A DNA stretch of 64,000 bases from NCBI RefSeq assembly GCF_900168125.1, contig NZ_FUZF01000012.1, positions 1-64,000 of the forward strand, read 5' to 3'. Source of the DNA: Sphingobacterium nematocida. Its GTDB lineage: Bacteria; Bacteroidota; Bacteroidia; Sphingobacteriales; Sphingobacteriaceae. Shown piece by piece: positions 54,865 through 62,757 of the stretch. A program made the translations under genes and the position numbers. The notes beneath the pieces are model-generated. The model made no database searches. It was not told the DNA's origin and was given only the letters and a program-made list of their open reading frames with translations. Position 1 is the first letter of the stretch. Each line of letters opens with the position of its first letter.

Positions 54865-56472
54865 ATGGAAGCATTAATTACATCTATAGGTATGGCATTA
54901 GGGTGGAGCCTCCTTCATTCACTTTGGCAGGGAGCTGCTATATACCTCATTTTGTTCGGATCGTATCTAGCTATCCCCAGATTGAAAGCAAACACAAAAC
55001 ATAATCTTGCTCTAGCGGCCCAAATTACCGTCTTTTTCAGCTTTGTTTACACTTTTTTCAACATGTTGGACTATTCACCTGTAGTAGATACTCATACCTC
55101 CTTATCCATAGAAGGTACCACCTTATTCCATGTGGATTATCTACAGGAGACTCAACCTGTCATACAGCAATATTTTATGTACATTGTACCTTTATATCTC
55201 CTTGGCATTCTTGTACAAACTATCCTGTGTATCAATAGCTATTTCCATCTTAAAAATCTAAAACGACACGCTAACTTTACTATCCCTAAGCCGTGGCAAC
55301 AACGTTTCTATGATAGTATGTTAAGCCTTGGCATAACAAAAGACGTAAAATTATTACTATCAGACATTATATACGAACCTTTAGCAATGGGCTTCTTTAG
55401 ACCTGTCATTATTTTCCCAGTCGCTTATGTAAACAAGCTCTCTCTGGCTGAAGTAGAAGCACTCTTACTGCACGAACTAACACATATCAAACGGAACGAT
55501 TACTTATTGAATATGATAAAGATTGTTCTCGAAACTATCCTATTTTTCAATCCCTTTATATGGCTTATGTCAAGACATATTTGTACTGAACGCGAACAAG
55601 CTTGTGATGATAGCGTTATGCAGATCCTTCCTGAGCGTACACTTTACGCAAAAGCACTGCTCAATGTAGAACTATTAAAACAAGACGTTATTTCACCTAG
55701 AATGAGTCTTGCAGCCACTGGAGTAAAATCAAAATATAAACTATTACATAGAATAAAAAGAATAACTCAAGCAAAAATGGAAACACCATACACTAATCTC
55801 AAACATCAGCTTGTAGCTTCATTAATGGTAATTTTCACCTTAATATCGGTAGCCTGGACAAAGCCCAATACCAATAAGCAGGTAAATACAAAAGAACCTT
55901 TAATAACTGAAGTAGATACGCTATCCACTGAGCTAAATATGCTCTCGAGCGAATTAAACAATGTCATAACCACACTTACAACCACCGATTTATCTGATGA
56001 TTCTCTTAAAAATAGGGTAACTGATCTTATCGTATTACCGGACACCAATAAAATCGGTCAGCAGATTTGTGAAAAATTTGAGTCGCCAGAGTGGAAAGCG
56101 CATATCGCCAAGATCGAAGAAAACGCCCGCAAAATAGAAGAAAAATATAACTCCCCGGAATGGAAAGCCCATATCGCCAAGATCGAAGAAAACGCCCGCA
56201 AAATAGAAGAAAAATTTAATTCCCCGGAATGGAAAGCGCATATCGCCAAGATTGAAGAAGACGCTCGCAAAATAGAAGAAAAATTTAATTCCCCGGAATG
56301 GAAAGCACATATCGCCAAGATTGAGGAAAATGCCCGCAAAATAGAAGAAAAATTTAATTCCCCGGAATGGAAAGCACATATCGCCAAGATCGAGGAAAAT
56401 GCCCGCAAAATAGAAGAAAAATTTAACTCCCCAGAATGGAAGGAGAAACTCAAAAAAAACGATCAGAAGTAA
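54865..56472 (+). CDS. BlaR1-like M56 membrane metalloprotease with C-terminal 23-residue repeats
   Basis: A 535-residue integral membrane protease. Helices lie near 5-30, 37-60 and 105-125. The zinc motif is His203-Glu204-x-x-His207 in H-E-L-T-H, followed by a further helix and C-D-D-S-V near 250. Another membrane helix lies near 312-330. There is no penicillin-binding sensor domain. Instead the C-terminus carries five tandem 23-residue repeats plus a partial sixth, rich in Glu, Lys and Ala, likely helical or coiled coil. It presumably relays an envelope signal to the BlaI-like repressor by proteolysis. Confidence 0.92.
   Translation: MEALITSIGMALGWSLLHSLWQGAAIYLILFGSYLAIPRLKANTKHNLALAAQITVFFSFVYTFFNMLDYSPVVDTHTSLSIEGTTLFHVDYLQETQPVIQQYFMYIVPLYLLGILVQTILCINSYFHLKNLKRHANFTIPKPWQQRFYDSMLSLGITKDVKLLLSDIIYEPLAMGFFRPVIIFPVAYVNKLSLAEVEALLLHELTHIKRNDYLLNMIKIVLETILFFNPFIWLMSRHICTEREQACDDSVMQILPERTLYAKALLNVELLKQDVISPRMSLAATGVKSKYKLLHRIKRITQAKMETPYTNLKHQLVASLMVIFTLISVAWTKPNTNKQVNTKEPLITEVDTLSTELNMLSSELNNVITTLTTTDLSDDSLKNRVTDLIVLPDTNKIGQQICEKFESPEWKAHIAKIEENARKIEEKYNSPEWKAHIAKIEENARKIEEKFNSPEWKAHIAKIEEDARKIEEKFNSPEWKAHIAKIEENARKIEEKFNSPEWKAHIAKIEENARKIEEKFNSPEWKEKLKKNDQK
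56080..56445 (+). repeat. Tandem 69-bp repeats inside the M56 gene
   Basis: Five complete units start at 56080, 56149, 56218, 56287 and 56356; a truncated unit starts at 56425. Each encodes x-S-P-E-W-K-A-H-I-A-K-I-E-E-x-A-R-K-I-E-E-K-[FY] in 23 codons. Units differ mainly at silent positions and a few residues (N/D, Y/F), which indicates recent tandem duplication. Confidence 0.95.
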
Positions 56473-56484
56473 AGCTGATTTGTA

Positions 56485-56529
56485 TTAGACAACAGCCTTG
56501 GAAATACCAATTACAAGACTGTTGTCTAA
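56485..56529. terminator. Bidirectional hairpin between M56 and LolA-like genes
   Basis: An 11-bp perfect stem (56485-56495 with 56519-56529) encloses a second small stem formed by TTGG and CCAA. It lies between convergent genes and can serve both. Confidence 0.65.
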
Positions 56530-56541
56530 AATAACTGACAG

Positions 56542-57174
56542 TTACAGATCAAAAAGAGAATCAGCTAAAGTAGTGTTTACTTTCTGATTGGTAAATACGA
56601 AACGAGTTGAGCCATTTGAATTATCCATCAATTTCACCTCCGAAACCTGATTTGTTGATTTATCAAAATACAATACCAATTGTTTTATGCTCTTTTTTAG
56701 CTCTTTACCCACAGGATCCAACTTCATAATATAATACTTAGTCGTATAAAAGTAAGAAGGTGAAAACTCACTATCCTGGTAGACGGTTCCGTTCATATTG
56801 ACTTGGATTGCCTGACTAATTTTTTCGAACTGCCTATTACGGCCTAAATCCATAGTTTTTTTCTTCCCCTTCTCCTCGATGGTCATTTTTTTGTTGTTAA
56901 ATACCATCGTATAAGCAGTAGGGCTACTGTAAAACCAAGCCAACTTATCTGGGTTTTTAACGTAAAATTTGCCTGAGGAGACAAGTTCATTTTTAACATA
57001 ACTCACTTTTTTATATTGGGTAAAATCGGCAGTTAATGTTTTCACCTCTGTCACATTGGCCATTGTCTTCTGAAAAGAAGTGACTTCAGCCGAACTCATT
57101 TTCTGCTCCTGAGCAAGGCCAGTCAACAAAAAACAAAAGAATAAAAAGGAAAATAATGAAAGTCTAGTCTTCAT
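56542..57174 (-). CDS. LolA-like outer-membrane lipoprotein carrier protein
   Basis: A 210-residue periplasmic protein with signal peptide (cleavage after G-L-A-Q). The unclosed-barrel LolA fold is suggested by L-T-A-D-F-T-Q-Y-K near residue 45, S-G-K-F-Y-V-K-N-P-D-K-L-A-W near 66-79, and the following beta-strands. LolA-like proteins are standard members of aryl-polyene clusters, where they are thought to ferry the lipid-like product across the periplasm. It overlaps the deacetylase gene by 11 nt and ends the rightward part of the cluster. Confidence 0.85.
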   Translation of the reverse strand: MKTRLSLFSFLFFCFLLTGLAQEQKMSSAEVTSFQKTMANVTEVKTLTADFTQYKKVSYVKNELVSSGKFYVKNPDKLAWFYSSPTAYTMVFNNKKMTIEEKGKKKTMDLGRNRQFEKISQAIQVNMNGTVYQDSEFSPSYFYTTKYYIMKLDPVGKELKKSIKQLVLYFDKSTNQVSEVKLMDNSNGSTRFVFTNQKVNTTLADSLFDL

Positions 57175-57940
57175 ACGCGTGCAAATTTAGCAATTCATCT
57201 GTAGTTACCGAATGCCAATTGCGTTCTTTCATATAGGAAAGTATTCGTTGTAAAACCCGTAAGCTCTTTGCAGAAGTATCGTGTAACAACACGATTTCCC
57301 CTGGTTGTAAGCGACCGATAACACGCTGATATATCTTTTCCTCGTCAGTGAGTATGGTATCTAACGAACGAATACTCCATCCGATTACCTGATGCTTAGT
57401 CTCTTGGACTGCTTTTGCAACAGAAGGATTAGTAACACCAAAGGGTGGCCGGAACAATCGTGTTTTAAACGGAACCAGATCATTGATCTCCGCATCACAG
57501 CAGTTAATTTCCGATACTACCTGCTCAGCAGTAAAAAAACCAAAAGCCTTGGAATGGTTCATCGTGTGATTACCGATTGTATGTCCCTCAGCTAAAATCC
57601 GTTTAAATATATCAGGATGCTTTTCAATCTGCTTTCCGATGCAAAAAAACGTCGCTTTTGCATTAAAGCTTTTTAACAGATCTAAAAACTCTTCCGTAAT
57701 AGGTGTTGGCCCATCGTCAAACGTCAACGATAGGGTATGCCCATCATGACGGAGTTTCTTGTAAAATACATCTGTAAAATAACTTTGACGGATGTCAAAA
57801 GAGCCCCAAGTCGTCAGTCCTATCCAAATCAAAATCAAAATAAAACACCAAGACCACGATATCACCGAAAAGACAGCCAATATCGCAGCTAATATCCCCA
57901 AGGATAGCAAAAATGGAACGATATTTTTATGTTTGAACAT
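57164..57940 (-). CDS. Polysaccharide deacetylase (NodB-homology) membrane protein
   Basis: A 258-residue protein with two N-terminal hydrophobic segments (about 10-48) anchoring a NodB domain. The metal-binding motif is T-F-D-D-G-P, then H-T-I-G-N-H-T-M-N-H with two histidines, R-P-P-F-G-V and the late L-L-H-D-T. The family removes N- or O-acetyl groups from carbohydrates. Here it may act on a glycan attached to the pigment lipid. It lies 51 nt after the chain-length-factor gene, across an octamer-periodic array. Confidence 0.9.
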   Translation of the reverse strand: MFKHKNIVPFLLSLGILAAILAVFSVISWSWCFILILIWIGLTTWGSFDIRQSYFTDVFYKKLRHDGHTLSLTFDDGPTPITEEFLDLLKSFNAKATFFCIGKQIEKHPDIFKRILAEGHTIGNHTMNHSKAFGFFTAEQVVSEINCCDAEINDLVPFKTRLFRPPFGVTNPSVAKAVQETKHQVIGWSIRSLDTILTDEEKIYQRVIGRLQPGEIVLLHDTSAKSLRVLQRILSYMKERNWHSVTTDELLNLHAYED

Positions 57941-57948
57941 ACTTTAAG

Positions 57949-58004
57949 CAATTTTCTTTTTATCATGCTATCAAGTTAACTAGACAACTCGTTAACTTGA
58001 CAAC
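57949..58004. repeat. Octamer-periodic degenerate array A
   Basis: Seven consecutive 8-bp units follow N-N-R-N-T-N-N-C without phase break: ATTTTC, TTTATC, GCTATC, GTTAAC, GACAAC, GTTAAC and GACAAC, each preceded by two variable bases. The last C is invariant. The array spans the intergenic gap between the deacetylase start and the stop codon (57992-57994) of the ketosynthase-like gene. A 10-bp inverted repeat (57971-57980 with 57991-58000) lies inside it. Confidence 0.6.
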
Positions 58005-59062
58005 AAACTTCCTCTCAACAATACCAAGCTGTGATCTCTTCCTTTATACTGATTATATAGTAAAACATAATTAAGTGGCATTTGTTTTCCTGTTTTCCAA
58101 ATGATATTTTCTGGAATCATTTGTTCTTTTAAGACATAAGCAGCTGTAGCCACACCAAAAGCCGAAGTCACATCAGAATGTCCAAATAAATGCTTATAAT
58201 ACATCTGTGTACAGCCATCAAACAACAGCCCAAACCGATCGAAATAACTATCATAAAGAACGTCACCATTATTACCAATTACAACAGCTGAAATCAGGGC
58301 GGGATCAACGGAGTTCTTGCACAGAAAATCCGTGACGAAAGAACTCACTTCATTTAGATCCAACCGATTCTGAATATGCACATCCACGACCTCCGCGTAT
58401 GAATTCTCGGTTGAGGTATCACTAAGCGCGAAAAATGCAGCACCTTCACCATAATTAACACCGCGACTACGTGAATCTCGTATAGTTTCATATACACCAT
58501 CCTCCTTGATCTCTCCGATCAGTTGCTTCAATGTAAACGTGTGTCCCGATATCTCATCAATACCTCCAACCAAAGCTGATTGTACATCGCAAGCTTCAAA
58601 TTGTTGCAAACTGTCCAATAACGCAGATTCAAAGGACACGTTTCCATTGACATAGGTAAAATTGTAGGCCTTACAGCCTAACCGTAGGGCAATTTGAGCT
58701 CCCACAGTATTGTGCGTAGACTGAATAAACGAAGTCGGCGTCAAAAACTCTTCGTCATTATCCAATACACCTTTTAAGAATTTCTCGGAATCCTCTAAAC
58801 AACCTAGTCCGGTTCCGGTAATAATCGCATCCAGCGCCTGTAGTCTCGATTCATCCAAGGCCTGTTGTGCAGCAAATATACCCATCTTAATGCCTTTGGA
58901 CATGCGTCGGATCATGTTTGGAGCGATGAGCTCTTTATAAGATGGCTGTTCCGCATAGGCCTTAGATACCCGAATCTCGCTAGCTTGTTCAAAAAAATCA
59001 GCCCGCCAGATCCCCTGCGCAGTAACGGCACCTATACCCTGAATAAAACATTTACCTTTCAT
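57992..59062 (-). CDS. Chain-length-factor-like ketosynthase (active-site Cys lost)
   Basis: A 356-residue thiolase-fold protein of the ketosynthase family in which the nucleophile position has no Cys: the nucleophilic elbow reads Y-V-N-G-N-V-S-F-E-S. The first active-site histidine region is also changed (G-N-N-G-D where H-G-T-G-T is usual), while F-G-H-S-D keeps the second. It is therefore probably the non-catalytic partner (chain-length factor) of the full ketosynthase encoded just upstream at 59153-60349. KS/CLF heterodimers are established for aryl-polyene synthesis. Flanked on both sides by octamer-periodic arrays. Confidence 0.82.
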   Translation of the reverse strand: MKGKCFIQGIGAVTAQGIWRADFFEQASEIRVSKAYAEQPSYKELIAPNMIRRMSKGIKMGIFAAQQALDESRLQALDAIITGTGLGCLEDSEKFLKGVLDNDEEFLTPTSFIQSTHNTVGAQIALRLGCKAYNFTYVNGNVSFESALLDSLQQFEACDVQSALVGGIDEISGHTFTLKQLIGEIKEDGVYETIRDSRSRGVNYGEGAAFFALSDTSTENSYAEVVDVHIQNRLDLNEVSSFVTDFLCKNSVDPALISAVVIGNNGDVLYDSYFDRFGLLFDGCTQMYYKHLFGHSDVTSAFGVATAAYVLKEQMIPENIIWKTGKQMPLNYVLLYNQYKGRDHSLVLLRGSLLSS

Positions 59063-59080
59063 TTCTCTTTTTATGTGATG

Positions 59081-59153
59081 GAGTTAACCAGTTATCGTGT
59101 TATCCTGTTTTCTAATTAACTACATAACTTATTTACTTGATAACTCAATTAAC
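59081..59153. repeat. Octamer-periodic degenerate array B
   Basis: Eight in-phase octamers from 59081 to 59144 read N-N-GTTAAC, GTTATC, GTTATC, GTTTTC, ATTAAC, CATAAC, ATTTAC and GATAAC. The third T and sixth C of each hexamer are invariant. A ninth unit (AATTAAC, 59147-59153) is shifted by one base. It fills most of the gap between two ketosynthase-family genes and ends at the stop codon of the upstream one. Confidence 0.65.
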
Positions 59154-60349
59154 TATCGTCCAAAAATCAATGTCGAACAATTGCCCCCGAATCCGAAAGA
59201 ATTAGATAGGACGTAGTTAATATCCTTACGCAATAGCGTGGATTGCGGAATTAAATCAAATTCCTCCATAGGCGTTTCAAAATTTAAACTTGGGAACACC
59301 ACCCCTTCCTGAATAGCCAGAATACTGTAGACGGCCTCAATAGCCGCAGCCGCAGCTAAAGTATGTCCCGTAAATGCCTTTGTCGAACTGAACAATGGAA
59401 CATCCGAACCAAATGCACGTAAAAGCGCCCTTCCTTCGGATAAATCATTATTCGGTGTTGCTGTACCATGTACATTAATATAATCCACCTGTTCAGTTGC
59501 TATTCCACTAACCGAAAAAGCTTTCTGCATAGCCAGAAAAGCTCCTTCGCCATTTTCGGAAGAGGCTGTCTGATGAAAAGCATCATTAGCATTCCCATAT
59601 CCCGACAGATAAGCTAAAACAGGCTTTTGTTCACGAGCTATTAATTCAGCAGATTCCAAAACGAGATAAGCAGCTGCCTCACCCAAATTGAGTCCTTTAC
59701 GATGTTGATCAAATGGTTTGCAATACGTGTCTGACAGAATCATCAATGTATTAAAGCCGTTTAGCGTAAATTTGCTTAACGCATCCGTACCACCCACGAT
59801 GACTCGGTCCAATCTACCACTTTTGATAAGCCTAGCCCCTAGCATAATAGCATTGGCTGCAGAGGAGCATGCTGTACTAACAGTGGTTACTAGACCCTTC
59901 AACCCTAAATCATCCGCTATTTGCTGCGTCGACACTCCTGCATCATGGCTAAGAATGTAATGTTGGAGCTCTGGCTTTTCGGCATAGGTATAAAAATATT
60001 TTTCGGTAATGTCCATCCCACCTACGCTTGTAGCAGAAATAAGTCCAGTCCGAATCGAGGAATCTCCTATCTGTAATCTAGCCTGACCTACAGCTTCTCT
60101 AGCGGCAAGAATACCCAGCATCCCCGTCCGTGTGACACTATGCCCCTTCTGTAACCCAATTTGATCCTCAAGCTCGCTATTAGATAGTTTAATCTCGCCA
60201 ACAAGGACATGATCTCGGTGTATGGTTGCAAAATTATCAAGACGGCTAATTCCGCTTTGAGACTTACCAAGCGAAAACAGATTCTCCGTCACGGAAAGAC
60301 CGATGGCAGAGACAATCCCCATTCCAGTAATACCTATCCCCTTCGACAT
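59153..60349 (-). CDS. Beta-ketoacyl-ACP synthase, polyene type
   Basis: A 398-residue ketosynthase with complete active site: Cys161 in S-T-A-C-S-S-A, His in N-V-H-G-T-A-T-P-N-N-D and His in A-F-T-G-H-T-L. It should condense malonyl-ACP with the growing aryl or polyene acyl chain, in a complex with the Cys-less partner encoded downstream. The start is 3 nt from the ACP gene stop, which implies tight coupling. Confidence 0.93.
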   Translation of the reverse strand: MSKGIGITGMGIVSAIGLSVTENLFSLGKSQSGISRLDNFATIHRDHVLVGEIKLSNSELEDQIGLQKGHSVTRTGMLGILAAREAVGQARLQIGDSSIRTGLISATSVGGMDITEKYFYTYAEKPELQHYILSHDAGVSTQQIADDLGLKGLVTTVSTACSSAANAIMLGARLIKSGRLDRVIVGGTDALSKFTLNGFNTLMILSDTYCKPFDQHRKGLNLGEAAAYLVLESAELIAREQKPVLAYLSGYGNANDAFHQTASSENGEGAFLAMQKAFSVSGIATEQVDYINVHGTATPNNDLSEGRALLRAFGSDVPLFSSTKAFTGHTLAAAAAIEAVYSILAIQEGVVFPSLNFETPMEEFDLIPQSTLLRKDINYVLSNSFGFGGNCSTLIFGR

Positions 60350-60352
60350 CGA

Positions 60353-60610
60353 CTATTTAGTACGATTTTTCGAAATAAAATCAGCCATCGTATTGATTGA
60401 TTCAAATATTGCCTTACCTTGTTTAGGGTCACTTAATTTGATCCCATATCCCTTATCCAATAGTACAATGAGTTCCAGTGCATCGATAGAATCCAATCCC
60501 AAACCATCGCCAAACAAAGAATCATCATCATTGATATCTGCTACGCTTACATCCTCTAAATTTAAAACCTCTATGATTTTACCTTTTAATTCCTCTTTTA
60601 ATTCTTCCAT
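60353..60610 (-). CDS. Acyl carrier protein of the pigment cluster
   Basis: An 85-residue carrier distinct from acpP. The phosphopantetheine site is the serine in G-L-D-S-I-D-A-L-E-L. The overall acidic four-helix pattern is kept, with a basic C-terminal tail (S-K-N-R-T-K). It would hold the polyene intermediates for the neighbouring ketosynthases and dehydratase. Gaps are 3 nt to the ketosynthase and 1 nt to the upstream gene. Confidence 0.93.
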   Translation of the reverse strand: MEELKEELKGKIIEVLNLEDVSVADINDDDSLFGDGLGLDSIDALELIVLLDKGYGIKLSDPKQGKAIFESINTMADFISKNRTK

Positions 60611-60611
60611 T

Positions 60612-61217
60612 TTATATTAAAAATAATTGATCAATTTGTTCTACAGTATGGGGTTTTGTCCCATTTCTTTCTACGGTATACAACACCGCCCTATATTCTT
60701 CTCCAAACACCTCTACCCAACCACATAACACCCGCTCAGCCTTACCGGACAACAATAAATACTCGGTATAGGTATGTTGGGTAACAGCATCATAACAATC
60801 ACTTACGAAAAAAGTGTTTTCCGACAACAAATCGTGACGGATACATAACTCGCCAATACATATATTCGCAAGTGTATATACAAATACAGCAGGACTTGGA
60901 TAATAGTTAGTCTGATCCGCGATCGTAGACCAATGTCGGAGATCTGTATCCAGACTACCTGATTTATTCGCTAAAACAACTGCCGTATCCTGTTTTTCTG
61001 GTATCCCTTTCAACAAATATTCTGTTGCAGTAAAGGCCAGTTTGCTCAGGTTATCCATTTTATAAAATTTGGGATAGTCCACCTGAATATTTTTAAAAGC
61101 ATCCTTTAAAAAAGAAGCTAATGTTCCGACTATATTCGAAAATACGACTTTCCCATTGACAATTATTTGTCGATTTGCTATTTCCGTATACGCTGATATG
61201 TAAAATTCCTCTTTCAC
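60612..61217 (-). CDS. Half-length ketosynthase-like protein, function unknown
   Basis: 201 residues from a GTG start at 61217, which overlaps the preceding stop as TAGTG. The sequence resembles the N-terminal half of a thiolase-fold ketosynthase (V-V-L-A-N-K-S-G-S-L-D-T-D, then P-A-V-F-V-Y-T-L-A-N-I-C-I-G-E). No Cys nucleophile motif and neither active-site histidine is present. It may be a structural partner or a remnant of a second chain-length factor. Similar short proteins occur, as I recall, in flexirubin-type clusters. The assignment is from weak similarity and context. Confidence 0.6.
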   Translation of the reverse strand: MKEEFYISAYTEIANRQIIVNGKVVFSNIVGTLASFLKDAFKNIQVDYPKFYKMDNLSKLAFTATEYLLKGIPEKQDTAVVLANKSGSLDTDLRHWSTIADQTNYYPSPAVFVYTLANICIGELCIRHDLLSENTFFVSDCYDAVTQHTYTEYLLLSGKAERVLCGWVEVFGEEYRAVLYTVERNGTKPHTVEQIDQLFLI

Positions 61218-62311
61218 TAGATCTTCTTTAGAATCATAGCCGTATTACTGCCTCCAAAACCTGAAGCTGTCTTCAAACAATAGTCCAAGGCCTTCTCTTC
61301 AGTACTTTTTATTATATTTAGGTATTTGGAAGTTCCTAAGGTATCAAACCCGATCGTGGGGATCAATATATTTTCCTCCATTGATTTGATCGCTATAGCA
61401 AGTTCTAACAATCCTGAGGTACCTAGTGTATGTCCATAATAACCTTTTAAACTATGTATAGGTGTATTTGATACCCCCAACCGATCGAAAGCGATGGCCT
61501 CCATCTCATCGTTGTATAAAGTCGCTGTGCCATGTGCGGACACTAAGTCGACCTTATCCAATTTGACATCTGCTTCTTGAAAAGCGGATTTGATACTCCG
61601 CACTAACCCCTCGCCGGTACGTGAAGGACCAGATATATGGTTCGCGTCATTAACAGCACCTTCACCCAAAATCTGTATCGTACTTATCGATTTTCTATCC
61701 GTCACCCAGGCCGCAGCTACCGCCTCTCCTAGAGAAACACCATTTCGTGCGGCATCGAAAGGCCTACATGGCCCACTGCTCATCGCTTGGAACGATTGAA
61801 ATCCAGATAATACAAACTCACTAACCTGATCGGCAGCGAGGACCAATACATCATCATACTGCCTCATCTGTATTAGCCGCTTGGCGACAGAGACCGCCAA
61901 CACGCCCGAGACACAGGCATGAGACACCACGATAGGCTTTGTAACAATCCCCAATCGCTTAGCCACTATATCCGCTAATCTCCCTAACTCGGCAGCTTCT
62001 ACTTGGCCTGATTGTAACTTATCTATGTTTCCTTTTGTTGTGGAAAGAATCATCCCTGTGCGTTCAGACAAAATCCGACCAACGACCAGCGGTTGCGCGA
62101 CTTGCAACAATAGGTTTTCTAAAATCGATAATGATTCATCCAACAAAACTGTCGGCTCTGAAAACGTAGCCGCATATACCTCTTTGATCCCGCCTACATC
62201 CACACATCGTATAGCACTCTTCCCTTTCATCAAAGCGTCCCAGTTACTCTCCAAATCCATTCCCAATGGACTCGCACAATTCACAGCCGATATATATACC
62301 GATTTAAACAC
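61217..62311 (-). CDS. Beta-ketoacyl synthase family protein
   Basis: About 364 residues from a GTG at 62311 that overlaps the thioesterase stop as TAGTG. A TTG at 62338 would give 9 more residues but no better context. The triad is complete: Cys133 in S-H-A-C-V-S-G, His in S-A-H-G-T-A-T and His in Y-Y-G-H-T-L-G. It is a second catalytic ketosynthase of the cluster, possibly for initiation or a specific elongation step. The stop overlaps the half-length ketosynthase-like gene. Confidence 0.88.
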   Translation of the reverse strand: MFKSVYISAVNCASPLGMDLESNWDALMKGKSAIRCVDVGGIKEVYAATFSEPTVLLDESLSILENLLLQVAQPLVVGRILSERTGMILSTTKGNIDKLQSGQVEAAELGRLADIVAKRLGIVTKPIVVSHACVSGVLAVSVAKRLIQMRQYDDVLVLAADQVSEFVLSGFQSFQAMSSGPCRPFDAARNGVSLGEAVAAAWVTDRKSISTIQILGEGAVNDANHISGPSRTGEGLVRSIKSAFQEADVKLDKVDLVSAHGTATLYNDEMEAIAFDRLGVSNTPIHSLKGYYGHTLGTSGLLELAIAIKSMEENILIPTIGFDTLGTSKYLNIIKSTEEKALDYCLKTASGFGGSNTAMILKKI

Positions 62312-62757
62312 TATAATAACCCCACTTTCTTCTTCCAATTCAGGATAAAATCGGGTGTATTCAACGTCAATATACCTTCACCATCCAAAAACACCTGTGT
62401 TGTTTCTCCTAAACAAACCAACGTATCCTGTATATTGAAAATCCGATACTTAAAGATCATTTTCGCGGCAGGGGTGTCGATAAAAGAGGTTTCTATCCTA
62501 AACTTATCCCCGTACCGCAACGGCAGTTTATGTTCACAATTTGATTTGACAATAGGCGTTGTATACCCAGCAGCCTGTACCGCGAGATAATCGATACCAT
62601 ATTCTCTACCGAAAGCTTCTCGTCCGTCCTCAAAAAAAGTAATATAATGACCATGCCATACAATCCCTAACGAGTCAACCTCGTTAAACCGAACTTCGGC
62701 CCATTTGGATATTGTCAAATGACTCGCCTCGTTATATAGTTCTTTTCTTCTTATCAT
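62311..62757 (-). CDS. Acyl-CoA/ACP thioesterase, 4-hydroxybenzoyl-CoA type
   Basis: About 148 residues from ATG 62757; a TTG at 62769 is four codons further upstream. It is a hotdog fold with the 4HBT motif V-R-F-N-E-V-D-S-L-G-I-V-W-H-G-H-Y, including the catalytic-region Asp. It would release or proofread acyl intermediates in polyene synthesis; 4HBT-type thioesterases are common members of these clusters. It overlaps the ABC permease gene by 26 nt. Confidence 0.88.
   Translation of the reverse strand: MIRRKELYNEASHLTISKWAEVRFNEVDSLGIVWHGHYITFFEDGREAFGREYGIDYLAVQAAGYTTPIVKSNCEHKLPLRYGDKFRIETSFIDTPAAKMIFKYRIFNIQDTLVCLGETTQVFLDGEGILTLNTPDFILNWKKKVGLL

Noticed and set aside
56035..56453. Two long minus-strand frames made of Phe/Ser-rich repeats
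   Set aside because: They are the antisense reading of the 69-bp tandem repeats in the M56 protease gene; the repeat unit length (a multiple of three) keeps them open.
57971..58000. Terminator made by the 10-bp inverted repeat after the chain-length-factor gene
   Set aside because: On the transcript strand the stem is followed by purine-rich sequence without a T-run; the symmetry is better explained by the octamer units, which contain the palindrome GTTAAC.
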